Of a DNA stretch of 64,000 bases, positions 20,514-30,189 are shown one piece after another. Every line of letters begins with the position of its first letter. The first letter of the stretch is position 1. This stretch comes from an uncultured Clostridia bacterium (lineage in GTDB: Bacteria; Bacillota; Clostridia; Christensenellales; Borkfalkiaceae): positions 21,102 to 85,101 of the forward strand of contig CANRJR010000004.1 of the NCBI GenBank assembly GCA_947631005.1, given 5' to 3'. The notes beneath the pieces were generated by a model. That model ran no database searches and was not told the DNA's origin. It was given only the letters and a program-made list of their open reading frames with translations. Both the position numbers and the translations under genes were made by a program.

Positions 20514-22778
20514 ATGAAAAAGGTACTGACAATGGTTCTCGCGGGCGCGATGGCGTGTTCCGTGGGGATCGCGGCGGCGGGGTGCGGCAAGAGCGCGAAG
20601 GCGTTTTCCGACCCGCAGGCGATATTGACCGCGGGAGAGCTCTCCGCCAAGACGCAGATCTCCGACGAGCTGTTCGGTATTTTCCTCGAAGATATCAACT
20701 ATACGTCGCAGGTCATGGACGCGAACCTCATCCCGAACGGCTCGTTCGAAGGGATCACCGCGTATCCGTATAACAAGCTCTGGCAGGGGAACGCGTCGCT
20801 CTCGAAAGGGACGGACGGCTTTGCCGAATCCGCGCCCAACTACGCCAAACTCGACGTGGAAGCGGGCGATTACCTCTCTAACGCGGGATACGACTATGTG
20901 CAATACGCCGTTGAAAAGGGCGTGAAATACACGTTCTCGGCGTTCATCCGCGCCGACAACTACCAAGGACCGATCGAGTTCAAGCTCGTCGACAAGGAGA
21001 ACACGGCGGTGCTCGAAGGCAAGGTCGACGTGAAGAAGAGCGACAAGTGGGTCAAATACGTTTCGACCGTGAAGGCGGGCACGACGGCGACGGAGGGGCT
21101 CTCCTTTGAGCTCGACTTCCCCTCCTCGGGTTCGCTCGGGGTAGACGGCGTAAAGCTTGTCACTTCGGAATCGACGGGCGGGATCAAGAATTATGTGTAC
21201 GACGCGCTCGCGGCGTTGAAGCCGAAGTTCGTGCGTTTCCCCGGCGGGTGCATCATCGAGGGGATCGACGACGAGATCGTCTACGATTGGAAAAATTCCA
21301 TCGGCGCGCTCGCAAAGGACGGCGACGACACCGTCCCCGCGCTCACCTATATGCAGAACGTCGACGGCGTGGAGAGCGAGGTCACAACGCGCGGCGAGCC
21401 GCTCACGCGCAAGCCGAACGGCGATTTGTGGCAGGGCGCGCCCTACTATGCCATGGAGTACGGCGTGGGCTTCTACGAATATTTCATCCTCTGCGAAGAG
21501 CTCGGCGCGAGCCCCATTCCCATTCTCAACTGCGGCGCGCTCTGCATGGGACGTACGGGCGGGGTCGCCAAGCCGCTTGCGGGCAGACACGGAAACGGCG
21601 TGAAAGACTTCATCCAAGACGCGCTCGACCTCGTGGCGTTCGCCAACGGCAAGACCGATTCGGCGGATGAAAACGAAGCCTATTGGGCGAACGTCCGAAA
21701 AGATATGGGACACGCCGAACCGTTCAACGTAAAATATCTCGGCATCGGAAACGAGCAGTGGGGCGGCTATTACAGCTACTACGAGCAGTTCCTCGCGGCG
21801 TTCAAGGAGGCGGCGAAAACCAATCCCATTTACGGCGCGGTACAGCCCATCGTGGGGTGCGGCACGCAGTTCCACGACACGCAGTTTGTGAACGGCGACG
21901 GGCTCGCGCTTGCCGCGTCCAAGGCGTACCGCAGGGCGGGCAACATCGACAAGCTCTCGGAGTACGGCATCGTCGATCATCACTACTATCTCAATTATTA
22001 CGACTTCCTGCACTTCGCGGGCGCGAACATGACCTATAACAAGTACAGCCGCGAAGAGAACGACAAGTACGAAGTGTTCGTCGGCGAATATTCGGCGAAC
22101 GAACCCAATACGCGTTACGTCGGCGCGAACGGCACGGTCAACACGGCGGGGACGGCGGCTCTGCAAATGCCCGCGCCCATGAACAGCTGGATCACCGCGC
22201 TCTCCGAGGCGGCGTATATGACGGGTCTCGAACGCAACGGCGACGTTGTGAAGCTCGCGGCATACGCGCCCGTGTTCGGCGTATGCGGCAAGGAGGAAAA
22301 GGACGACATCGCCAACCAGTGGGACGTCGACATGATGTACTTCACCAACACCGAACTTCTGCTCACGCCCAACTACTACGTCCAGCAGATCTTCGCGCCC
22401 AATACGGGGACGCACGTTTTAACGAGCTCGGTGGAGTATAGGGGCATCGCCGCGACGTACGGTTTGCCGAGTTTGGCGGCGGGCGTGCAAGACATCGAAC
22501 GGCTGTTCACCGTCGTTTCTTACGACGAGACGACGGGCGATATCATCGTGAAGATCGTCAACGCGGGCGCGGAGGAAGTCAAGCTCAACGTCGACCTCGG
22601 CGGGACGAAAGTGAAGTCGTCGGCAAGCGTTACGAGCATCGCCGCGCCGATGTACGCCGTAAACACGCTCACGCAAACGAACGTGCAGCCGAAAACCTCC
22701 AAACTCTCGGGTGTGAGACCGGTGTTCGGCTATGCGGCGGAACCGTTCAGCGTCTCCATCATCCGTATTCCCACCTAA
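20514..22778 (+). CDS. Secreted lipoprotein alpha-L-arabinofuranosidase (GH51-like), paralog of the preceding gene
   Basis: Lipobox AAAGC; colinear with the 18052 gene along its length (GIGNEQWG, FVGEYSAN). Confidence 0.88.
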   Translation: MKKVLTMVLAGAMACSVGIAAAGCGKSAKAFSDPQAILTAGELSAKTQISDELFGIFLEDINYTSQVMDANLIPNGSFEGITAYPYNKLWQGNASLSKGTDGFAESAPNYAKLDVEAGDYLSNAGYDYVQYAVEKGVKYTFSAFIRADNYQGPIEFKLVDKENTAVLEGKVDVKKSDKWVKYVSTVKAGTTATEGLSFELDFPSSGSLGVDGVKLVTSESTGGIKNYVYDALAALKPKFVRFPGGCIIEGIDDEIVYDWKNSIGALAKDGDDTVPALTYMQNVDGVESEVTTRGEPLTRKPNGDLWQGAPYYAMEYGVGFYEYFILCEELGASPIPILNCGALCMGRTGGVAKPLAGRHGNGVKDFIQDALDLVAFANGKTDSADENEAYWANVRKDMGHAEPFNVKYLGIGNEQWGGYYSYYEQFLAAFKEAAKTNPIYGAVQPIVGCGTQFHDTQFVNGDGLALAASKAYRRAGNIDKLSEYGIVDHHYYLNYYDFLHFAGANMTYNKYSREENDKYEVFVGEYSANEPNTRYVGANGTVNTAGTAALQMPAPMNSWITALSEAAYMTGLERNGDVVKLAAYAPVFGVCGKEEKDDIANQWDVDMMYFTNTELLLTPNYYVQQIFAPNTGTHVLTSSVEYRGIAATYGLPSLAAGVQDIERLFTVVSYDETTGDIIVKIVNAGAEEVKLNVDLGGTKVKSSASVTSIAAPMYAVNTLTQTNVQPKTSKLSGVRPVFGYAAEPFSVSIIRIPT

Positions 22779-22796
22779 CAAAAAAACCGATGAAAA

Positions 22797-22827
22797 AAGG
22801 GTCGCCTGCGGGCGGCTCTTTTTTTGC
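22797..22827 (+). terminator. Intrinsic terminator
   Basis: GGGTCGCC-TGCG-GGCGGCTC-TTTTTTT with G-U pairing. Confidence 0.7.
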
Positions 22828-22834
22828 GTTTTGC

Positions 22835-22863
22835 TTGACGGCGAGGATCGTTTCGTGTATAAT
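22835..22863 (+). promoter_or_regulatory. Promoter TTGACG-17-TATAAT for malic enzyme gene
   Basis: -35 at 22835-22840, -10 at 22858-22863. Confidence 0.8.
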
Positions 22864-22886
22864 GGCGTGCGGAAAAGGAGTTTTTT

Positions 22887-24059
22887 ATGAATTACAGAGA
22901 AGAATCTTTGAAGTTGCACGAACAGTGGCGGGGGAAGATCGAGGTGGTTTCGCGCGTCGACGTGTCCACCCGCGAAAAACTCTCGCTCGCCTACACCCCA
23001 GGCGTTGCAGAGCCCTGTCTCGCCATTCAAAAGGACGCGGAAAAGAGCTTCGAGCTCACCCGCAGGTGGAACACCGTCCCCGTCATCACGGACGGCACGG
23101 CGGTGTTGGGGCTCGGCGACATCGGACCGGAGGCTGGCATGCCCGTCATGGAGGGCAAATGCGCCCTCTTCAAGAGCTTCGGCGGCGTAGACGCCATTCC
23201 CATTTGCATCCGTTCCAAAGATACCGACGAGATCGTCCGCACCGTCGAGCTCATCGCGGGATCGTTCGGGGGGATCAACCTCGAAGATATCGCCGCGCCC
23301 CGTTGTTTCGAGATCGAACGCCGTCTCAAAGAGGACCTCGATATCCCCGTCTTTCACGACGACCAGCACGGGACGGCGGTCGTTACGGCGGCGGCACTTC
23401 TGAACGCCGTAAAGCTGACGGGAAAGCGGCTCGAAACACTCGAAATCGTCATCAACGGCGCGGGCGCGGCGGGCATCGCCATCGCGAAATATCTCTTAAA
23501 ACTCGGCGTGGGCGGCGTGACCCTGTGCGACAGCCGCGGCGTGATTTGCGAGGGGGACGGGCGGCTCAATCCCGCCAAGCGGGAGATCGCGGCAGTCACC
23601 AACCGCCGCCGCTTGCAGGGCGGGCTCGCCGACGCGATGAAAGACGCCGACGTGTTCATCGGCGTGTCCGTCGCGAACTGCGTCACCCGCGACATGGTAG
23701 CCTCCATGCACCCCGATCCCATCGTGTTCACCTGCGCCAATCCCGTTCCCGAGATCGCGCGGGAGGACGCGCTCGAAGCGGGGGCGGCGGTCGTGGGGAC
23801 GGGCTCGTCCGAGAAGCCCAACCAGATCAACAACGTGCTCGTGTTCCCGGGGATCTTCCGCGGCGCGCTCGACGTGCGCGCCCGCGATATCAACTTCGAA
23901 ATGATGTTCGCGGCGAGCAGGGCGATCGCGGCGTGCGTGTCGGAGCGCGAGCTCACGCCCGACTACATTTTGCCCTACGCCTACGAACAGCGCGCCCACG
24001 ACGCGGTGGCGCAGGCGGTTGCGGAGGCGGCTCGCCGCACGGGCGTCGCACGCAAATAA
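22887..24059 (+). CDS. NAD(P)-dependent malic enzyme
   Basis: SLAYTPGVAEPCLAI, ITDGTAVLGLGDIGPEAGMPVMEGK, FHDDQHGTAVVTAAALLNA, INGAGAAGIAIAKYL. Confidence 0.95.
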   Translation: MNYREESLKLHEQWRGKIEVVSRVDVSTREKLSLAYTPGVAEPCLAIQKDAEKSFELTRRWNTVPVITDGTAVLGLGDIGPEAGMPVMEGKCALFKSFGGVDAIPICIRSKDTDEIVRTVELIAGSFGGINLEDIAAPRCFEIERRLKEDLDIPVFHDDQHGTAVVTAAALLNAVKLTGKRLETLEIVINGAGAAGIAIAKYLLKLGVGGVTLCDSRGVICEGDGRLNPAKREIAAVTNRRRLQGGLADAMKDADVFIGVSVANCVTRDMVASMHPDPIVFTCANPVPEIAREDALEAGAAVVGTGSSEKPNQINNVLVFPGIFRGALDVRARDINFEMMFAASRAIAACVSERELTPDYILPYAYEQRAHDAVAQAVAEAARRTGVARK

Positions 24060-24074
24060 CGCGAATACGGTCAA

Positions 24075-24116
24075 AAAAGAGCGGTGGACGGAACATGTTC
24101 CGTCCACCGCTCTTTT
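24075..24116. terminator. Bidirectional terminator, perfect 42-nt palindrome
   Basis: AAAAGAGCGGTGGACGGAACA|TGTTCCGTCCACCGCTCTTTT between convergent genes. Confidence 0.9.
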
Positions 24117-24128
24117 GTAACAACGGTT

Positions 24129-26099
24129 TCAGCTGAATATCGAGAGGTCGACGGTCATCCAATAGCCGTTGCGGTAGATGGGGTAGGGCTCTTCGCCTTG
24201 GGGCGGGGAAAGCAGGTTCTCCACGGTGAATGTGCGGATATATTCCCGCTGGGTCGAGCCGCCCACGTCGCGCAGTCCCGCATAGCGGACGGTCAGGGTG
24301 ATCTCGGTCGAAAGATCCACTTCGCCGAGCGGCAACAGCCAATCGTTGTAGCCGTACGTCGAGAGACGGCGCGCTTCCGCCGTCATCGTCTTTCCTCCGA
24401 CGTTGTAGGTCGCGGTGAACGTAAATTCGGTGAAGTACGACGCTTCGTAGTCGTATTGCAAGTTGATCGGGAAGTTCAAGCGGGGGATCATCCGCACGGT
24501 GGCAGTCCATACGCGGTGAACGGGATCGGGCGTCCAACCCGATTTTACGCTCGGCTGCTGGATCACCGCGCCGCTCCACACTTTCCCGTCTTTGCGCGCG
24601 GTGACGGCGGCGGGGAATTGCCAGAGATCGGAAAGTTCGTAGCCGCCGTTCGCCTCGGTCGCGGCGTTGCCGTTGACCGACGCCGTGGCGTTCTTCAAAG
24701 CGTTCCCCGCGGCGTCGGTGAGGACGAGGCGGTACGAGCAAGGCGCGCTGAACCGATATTGCTCGCACCATTGCCCGCCGAGATAGCGGTAATTCGATTC
24801 GTCCGAATAGACGTATATCTCGTATTCGCTCATGACGTAGTAGTTGTTGAATGTGTCGTCCGCAGTGTCCGCGAGCGGGAACGAACCGTCTTGCGCGACG
24901 TCCACTTCCGTGGTGATCGTGTCGTAATTATACGGATCGTACGTCTGCACAAATAAGGTCTCGGGGTGGTAGATCATTTCAAACTGCTCGTCCCAAAGGT
25001 AGCCGCGTTCCGCTTCGACGCCCGCAAAGGCGGAGAAATCGTCGCGGGTCAGCCCGTCTTTCCACGTTGCGCGCAGCCATTGCGCGTTGTCGTCCGTTCT
25101 GCTGCGGAGCAAGATCGCTTGCAGCGTTTCGCCCTCTTCGGGCTCAAAAGAGAACGTATAGCAATTATTTTCCCAAGAACCGTAGTTGAACCACGATTGG
25201 AAAATGCGCGCGTTCGTTTGGAGATAGACCGTGTAATTCATCGACAGATCTTCGTTTTCCGTACAGTCGATCGCCGTTTGATATTCTTCGCCCTGTTCGA
25301 AAGAATAGAACGTAAACTCGTTGGAAGCGTCGTACGCGCCTCCCGCGGCGATGTTGACGGAGTAGATCGCTTGGTTCGCCTCTACGATGCGGAGCTCGCC
25401 CCGATAGGAGAGGGGGATCGCCAGCATCGACGTCCAGCCGCGATCGGTTTCGAGACGGTCGTACGGGGTATAGACGTTGCCGCCGCTGTCCTCGGCGTAA
25501 AAACTGCCGAGTTGGTTTACGCGGATGAGGCGATATCCTTTCTCCACGAGATAGACCGAGGAAAAGAGGTACGCCTGTTTGCATTGCGCGTCGGTGAGGG
25601 AGAGATGATAGGGCTCTGCGCCGTCTGCGGTGATTTCGATGCCCTGTTTGAGCTCGTCGCTCGTGAACAGACCCGTGAGGCGGGAATCCGTTTTCGCTTC
25701 GAGGGCTTTGCCCGCGCACGTCCCCGCGATGTTTTCGCCCGCGCCGTAGATCTCGATGCTCACCTCCCGCCGCAACGTCTCGCCGAAGGCGGCGGTCTTT
25801 TCGCAAGAGCCCGTGGCGATGTCTTTCACGGTGACGGGAATGGTGCAGGTCTCGTATTCGGGTGCGGACACGGTGATGAGGAAGTCCCGTTTTTCGGGCA
25901 CGGTGATCACATATTCGCCGTTCCCGCCCGAAACTTCGCCGAACGACGAGGCGACCTCGTATTCGGTCTGCGTTTGGGAGGTGACGGTGAGCCGCACGGT
26001 CGCACCCGTGCCGAGGTCAACATAGTCGCACCCGACGAGCAGAACGCCGAAGGCGAGCGCAAGGATAAAAGAACAAAGAATTTGAATGCTTTTTTTCAT
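24129..26099 (-). CDS. Large lipoprotein of unknown function linked to FtsX-type ABC exporter
   Basis: Signal peptide and lipobox LLVGC; same-strand operon with permeases and ATPase. Confidence 0.8.
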   Translation of the reverse strand: MKKSIQILCSFILALAFGVLLVGCDYVDLGTGATVRLTVTSQTQTEYEVASSFGEVSGGNGEYVITVPEKRDFLITVSAPEYETCTIPVTVKDIATGSCEKTAAFGETLRREVSIEIYGAGENIAGTCAGKALEAKTDSRLTGLFTSDELKQGIEITADGAEPYHLSLTDAQCKQAYLFSSVYLVEKGYRLIRVNQLGSFYAEDSGGNVYTPYDRLETDRGWTSMLAIPLSYRGELRIVEANQAIYSVNIAAGGAYDASNEFTFYSFEQGEEYQTAIDCTENEDLSMNYTVYLQTNARIFQSWFNYGSWENNCYTFSFEPEEGETLQAILLRSRTDDNAQWLRATWKDGLTRDDFSAFAGVEAERGYLWDEQFEMIYHPETLFVQTYDPYNYDTITTEVDVAQDGSFPLADTADDTFNNYYVMSEYEIYVYSDESNYRYLGGQWCEQYRFSAPCSYRLVLTDAAGNALKNATASVNGNAATEANGGYELSDLWQFPAAVTARKDGKVWSGAVIQQPSVKSGWTPDPVHRVWTATVRMIPRLNFPINLQYDYEASYFTEFTFTATYNVGGKTMTAEARRLSTYGYNDWLLPLGEVDLSTEITLTVRYAGLRDVGGSTQREYIRTFTVENLLSPPQGEEPYPIYRNGYWMTVDLSIFS

Positions 26100-26109
26100 G
26101 ACCGTCTCC

Positions 26110-27819
26110 TTACTTGTCGTCCGACAAAACTTCCATGATGCCCTTCCGCGTGATCGTTCTGCACGACACGACGGAGAACAGCGTTGCGATGAGGAAGATC
26201 AACACAAACACGAGGGCGAGCGCGAGGAAGAAGTAGGCGAAATTCAGGTGAAGTGCCGCGCCGAGCAGAGATGCGGCGTCCCCCTTGAAGAGGGCGTCGA
26301 AGCCGAATTTCAGCCCGACCGAGATCCCGCCGCCGAACAAGAGCACCCACGGCAGACTGCGCGCGAAGATGAGCAGGATCTCCACGAAATACAGCTTGGG
26401 GATCACGTTGGTCCGCGCCCCGATCGCCCGCAACATTCCCATATAGTTTTTCCGCACCTCCACCGAGTAATTCACCGAGTTGTAGAGGTTGAGGAGGGTG
26501 GCGAAGAAGATGATGCCGCCAAAGGTGAACATCACGATCATGAGATAGCCGCCCACGGTATTCAAGAGGTGCACGCTGTTGAACGATTCGGGCGCATAGC
26601 CTGCGTCGCTGTAATTTTCCACACCCTCGACCGCCGTCTCATGCCGCGCCGAGATCAGGTTGTTGAACGAGTCCGCCGCGTTGTAATTCTTGCATTGGAA
26701 CAGCACCGTCTCGATGGGGGATTCCGCCAGATAGCGTACGCGGTACAAATAAGAGCCCGAGGTCGTACCGTATGTGAACGCGGGGATGAGCGGGAAGAAT
26801 TTTCCCTCCTGCGCCGCGCGGGCGGCGATTTCGTTCAAAGCGGTGGACGAATAGGTGACGACGGCGTAATCATACTGCCACGACATGCCGTCGGGCTGTA
26901 CCTGTTCCCGCGTGTAGCCGCGCATGGCGGGCGCGTAGGCGTTCACCCCGTTCGCGTCGTACACCGCGGCGTTCGGAAGCCAGATGTGCGCGTCCCCCCG
27001 CGTGATCGTGTTGAGACGGTAATATTCGTCGGAGATGACGCCCACGATGCGGAATCCCGTGATCGCGTTCGCCGTATAGTTGTTCGCCTCGTTCAAAGGG
27101 GAGAAACGGTTGTCGGGATTGCTGTCGTTGTCGAGATAGTACCCCTCATAGATATCGTCGGCACTGCTCGCCGTCGCAAACATGGCTTGCACGTTGAGCG
27201 TAAACGTCTGCCCGATCGCGCTTTGGGGATCGAGGTTGAAGGCGTCGGCGAGAGCTTTCGAGATGACGACTTCGCCCGCCGCGCCCGTAAATCCCTCGCC
27301 CGCAATAAACAGCTTCGCGCCGTTGTTTTCGAGGTCGCTCTCCATGCCGCGGCTCATGTACGCGTCCTTTACGACCTTGACGTTGGCGTTGACCGAGATC
27401 CCGTCGCGGGGGAGAAGCTGATTATAATTCCGAAGATAGGAGAGTCCGTACGACCGTTCGCCGACGATGAGGTGAGCTTCGTCCGTGTGCATGTCGTAAT
27501 ATTCGAAGCGGAGAGCCTCTTCCACCTCTTTCTCCTCGCGTTCCATGAGGGCGGCGCGGTCGCCTGCGCCGAACACGAATTCGCTCGAATTTTCTATGAC
27601 GATCGCCGACTTGTTTTGGACAAAGGGGACGGCGAACGACGCGATGTTGTGCGTCTTGTTGACTTCATGCAAGAGGTCGACGTAAAAGGCGAGCGCGAAG
27701 AAGATGACGGGGATGAGGAGGATGAGCCCGAACGCGATGCCCGTCACAGTGTTCCGCGTGGATTTTTTGCGGCTCTTGATGCTGATCCGTCCGAGACGGA
27801 TATATTCTTTCGCTTTCAT
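26110..27819 (-). CDS. ABC transporter permease, FtsX/MacB-like
   Basis: N-terminal TM, large extracellular domain, C-terminal TMs (FTFGGIIFFATLLNLYNSVNYSVEVRKNYMGMLRAIGA). Confidence 0.88.
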   Translation of the reverse strand: MKAKEYIRLGRISIKSRKKSTRNTVTGIAFGLILLIPVIFFALAFYVDLLHEVNKTHNIASFAVPFVQNKSAIVIENSSEFVFGAGDRAALMEREEKEVEEALRFEYYDMHTDEAHLIVGERSYGLSYLRNYNQLLPRDGISVNANVKVVKDAYMSRGMESDLENNGAKLFIAGEGFTGAAGEVVISKALADAFNLDPQSAIGQTFTLNVQAMFATASSADDIYEGYYLDNDSNPDNRFSPLNEANNYTANAITGFRIVGVISDEYYRLNTITRGDAHIWLPNAAVYDANGVNAYAPAMRGYTREQVQPDGMSWQYDYAVVTYSSTALNEIAARAAQEGKFFPLIPAFTYGTTSGSYLYRVRYLAESPIETVLFQCKNYNAADSFNNLISARHETAVEGVENYSDAGYAPESFNSVHLLNTVGGYLMIVMFTFGGIIFFATLLNLYNSVNYSVEVRKNYMGMLRAIGARTNVIPKLYFVEILLIFARSLPWVLLFGGGISVGLKFGFDALFKGDAASLLGAALHLNFAYFFLALALVFVLIFLIATLFSVVSCRTITRKGIMEVLSDDK

Positions 27820-29262
27820 TTATGCCACCTCGCTGATCGTAGTCATAACGTCCTGTTTTGCGATCTTGGTGAGCGCGCTGCGCGAAAAGAGCATCGCAAA
27901 CAGGAAGAACACCACAACGGTGATGATGGGGAGGTAGAACGGGACGGAGACGGTCACCGTGTATTCCAAGCCGAACGTGCCGAACATGGAGGAGAACAGC
28001 GACGTCATTACCGAGAGCACAAAGGGGCGCAGAATGAACAACGCCGCCACGCCGATGAGCACGCCCGCGACGATCTGCAACAGCGATTGATAGGTGACGA
28101 TGCGCTTCACGCCCTTTTGGTTGAGCCCCACCGCCTTCATCAGTCCGATGAATTTGCGGTCTTTATCGACGGAAATGATGATGGTGTTCGCCACGCTTCC
28201 GATAGAGAGCAACAGCACGATGAGGGCGAGAACGGAGACGAGGGCGATGATGACCGTCGACATGAGCATGACCGCCGCCATTTCATCGACAAAGGCGCAG
28301 TAGAAGCGTTCGCTTTCTTCCGCTTTGCCGTCGTAATTGTAGATGCTCGGCTGCATCACGGCGTTCACTTCCTCGGTAAAGCTCTTCATTTCACCGTACA
28401 CTTTGTTGAAATTGTACGGCGTTGCGGGCGGGCAATACCGCATGGACGCCGAGTTGATCCCGCAGAGAGCTCCGAAATCCGAGAGAAAGCTCTGCTTCCC
28501 TATGATGTAGCCCACGTCAGAGAGCCCCGAATAATAGTCGTCGTCCGTAGCGGTCGTGGCGTACGTGCCCGCCACGGTGTATTCCTTTACGATGACGTTG
28601 CCGTCCAAATAGACCGCAACGGGAACAACGTCGCCGAGCGCAACCGGAATGTCCGCGCTTGCGAGCGCGCGGATCTTCGTGTCGCTCAACCAAAGGAGGC
28701 GTTCGGCTTCGTCGTCCGCCTTCCAAACCCGTCCCGTGAGCAGTTCGCGCTCCGTGGGGGGAAAGCGGAAGTCGGAAAGTTGCGCTTCGTAGACGGAGAA
28801 ATTCGAATCGTACATAAACCAACTGTTCGAATCGGTAAAATCGCTTTCCGTGGGCGTGGGTTGTCCGTAGAGGAAGAGAACGCGGAAATCGGGGTAGTCT
28901 TGTTCGCTTACGCCCTGTCTTGCGCCGATGCGGACGGTAAGCTCACCCACGACCTTGCTGTGCTTTTCCACGAGTTCGTCGAACTGCGCGTATTCCTCGT
29001 CGGTAATGCCGTAACTCGTCCAGGAGGAAGACGTACCGTTGGACTTTGATTCGGTGCGGTCGCGGAGCGAGTACGTCGTGCCCGTTTGGTCGAAGATCAT
29101 GCGGTCGACGGCGACCTGGTTCTGGGAGAACGCGATACCGATCAAAAGAAGTGCCATAATGAGCGTGGAGACGACGGCGACGATGATCACCGTGAGCACG
29201 GTACGGCTCTTGTTGTTCCACAAATTATGGGCGGCGATTTTGAGGGAATCGATTTGTTTCAT
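27820..29262 (-). CDS. ABC transporter permease, FtsX/MacB-like
   Basis: IAAHNLWNNKSRTVLTVIIVAVVSTLIMALLLIGIAF; SIGSVANTIIISVDKDRKFIGLMKAVGLNQKGV. Confidence 0.88.
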   Translation of the reverse strand: MKQIDSLKIAAHNLWNNKSRTVLTVIIVAVVSTLIMALLLIGIAFSQNQVAVDRMIFDQTGTTYSLRDRTESKSNGTSSSWTSYGITDEEYAQFDELVEKHSKVVGELTVRIGARQGVSEQDYPDFRVLFLYGQPTPTESDFTDSNSWFMYDSNFSVYEAQLSDFRFPPTERELLTGRVWKADDEAERLLWLSDTKIRALASADIPVALGDVVPVAVYLDGNVIVKEYTVAGTYATTATDDDYYSGLSDVGYIIGKQSFLSDFGALCGINSASMRYCPPATPYNFNKVYGEMKSFTEEVNAVMQPSIYNYDGKAEESERFYCAFVDEMAAVMLMSTVIIALVSVLALIVLLLSIGSVANTIIISVDKDRKFIGLMKAVGLNQKGVKRIVTYQSLLQIVAGVLIGVAALFILRPFVLSVMTSLFSSMFGTFGLEYTVTVSVPFYLPIITVVVFFLFAMLFSRSALTKIAKQDVMTTISEVA

Positions 29263-29972
29263 GCCTCTCCTCCGTCCGCATAGGGATTTTCTCCCTCGGC
29301 GAGCTTGCCGCGCATCTGCGCAACGCCGTCTTTGATGAAGATGATATTGTCGGCGTGCTTGGCGTCCTCGAGGTTATGGGTGACAAGGACGACCGACTTC
29401 CCCATATCGCAGATCTGCCGCAGAAGAGCCATCACCTCCGCGCCGTTTTGGGAGTCGAGGTTGCCCGTCGGCTCGTCGGCGAGCACGAGCTTGGGTTCGT
29501 GCACGAGGGCGCGCGCAATGGAGACGCGCTGTTTTTGCCCGCCCGAGAGTTCGTTCGCCTTTTTCTTGATCTTCTCTTCGAGCCCGAGGTCGGTGAGCAC
29601 CTTGATTGCCCGCGCTTCCCGCTCTTTTTTGCTCATGCCCGCAATGATGAGCGGCATGGCTACGTTGTCGAGCACCGAGAACGTCGGTTCGAGATAGAAG
29701 GATTGGAACACGAATCCCGTCGTCTTGTTGCGGTATTCCGCAAGCGCGTTCTGGCTCATCGAGGTGAGATTCTGTCCGTCCGAGAATACCTCGCCGTCGG
29801 TGGGGGAATCGAGCGCGCCGATGATATTCATGAGCGTCGATTTGCCGCTGCCGCTCTTTCCCAAAATGGCGGTGAATTTTCCGTCCTCGATCGTGATATT
29901 CACGTCTTTGAGCGCGTGGACTGCACCGTCGCCCTTGCCGTAGATCTTGTTCACATGTTTGAGTTCGATCAT
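29259..29972 (-). CDS. ABC transporter ATP-binding protein (LolD/MacB-type)
   Basis: MIELKHVNKIYGKGDGAVHALKDVN; GKSGSGKST; LSGGQKQRVSIARAL; DEPTGNLDS. ATG at 29972 with RBS. Confidence 0.93.
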   Translation of the reverse strand: MIELKHVNKIYGKGDGAVHALKDVNITIEDGKFTAILGKSGSGKSTLMNIIGALDSPTDGEVFSDGQNLTSMSQNALAEYRNKTTGFVFQSFYLEPTFSVLDNVAMPLIIAGMSKKEREARAIKVLTDLGLEEKIKKKANELSGGQKQRVSIARALVHEPKLVLADEPTGNLDSQNGAEVMALLRQICDMGKSVVLVTHNLEDAKHADNIIFIKDGVAQMRGKLAEGENPYADGGEA

Positions 29973-30014
29973 CTTTCTCTCCTTACACGCGCGTATGCGC
30001 GCAACAATAATTTC

Positions 30015-30043
30015 ATTATAACGGCGGGACGGGGGAATGTCAA
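30015..30043 (-). promoter_or_regulatory. Promoter TTGACA-17-TATAAT for ABC exporter operon
   Basis: On minus strand: -35 at 30043-30038, -10 at 30020-30015. Confidence 0.85.
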
Positions 30044-30128
30044 GCGTTTCATCAAACATTCCCCGCGGGACAGCGGGAGGGGCGCGGCGAGAATTTTTTC
30101 GGGATCGAAAAAAACCTGCCCGAAACGA

Positions 30129-30157
30129 TTGACGAAACCGAAAAAAGCAGGTACAAT
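30129..30157 (+). promoter_or_regulatory. prs promoter TTGACG-17-TACAAT
   Basis: -35 at 30129-30134, -10 at 30152-30157. Confidence 0.75.
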
Positions 30158-30189
30158 ATGTGTCGCAGACACACGGGAGGAAGCGCGAT

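Noticed and set aside
24075-24116. 42-nt perfect palindrome as a protein-binding site
   Set aside because: It lies between convergent stops with A/T flanks on both strands; a bidirectional terminator is sufficient.
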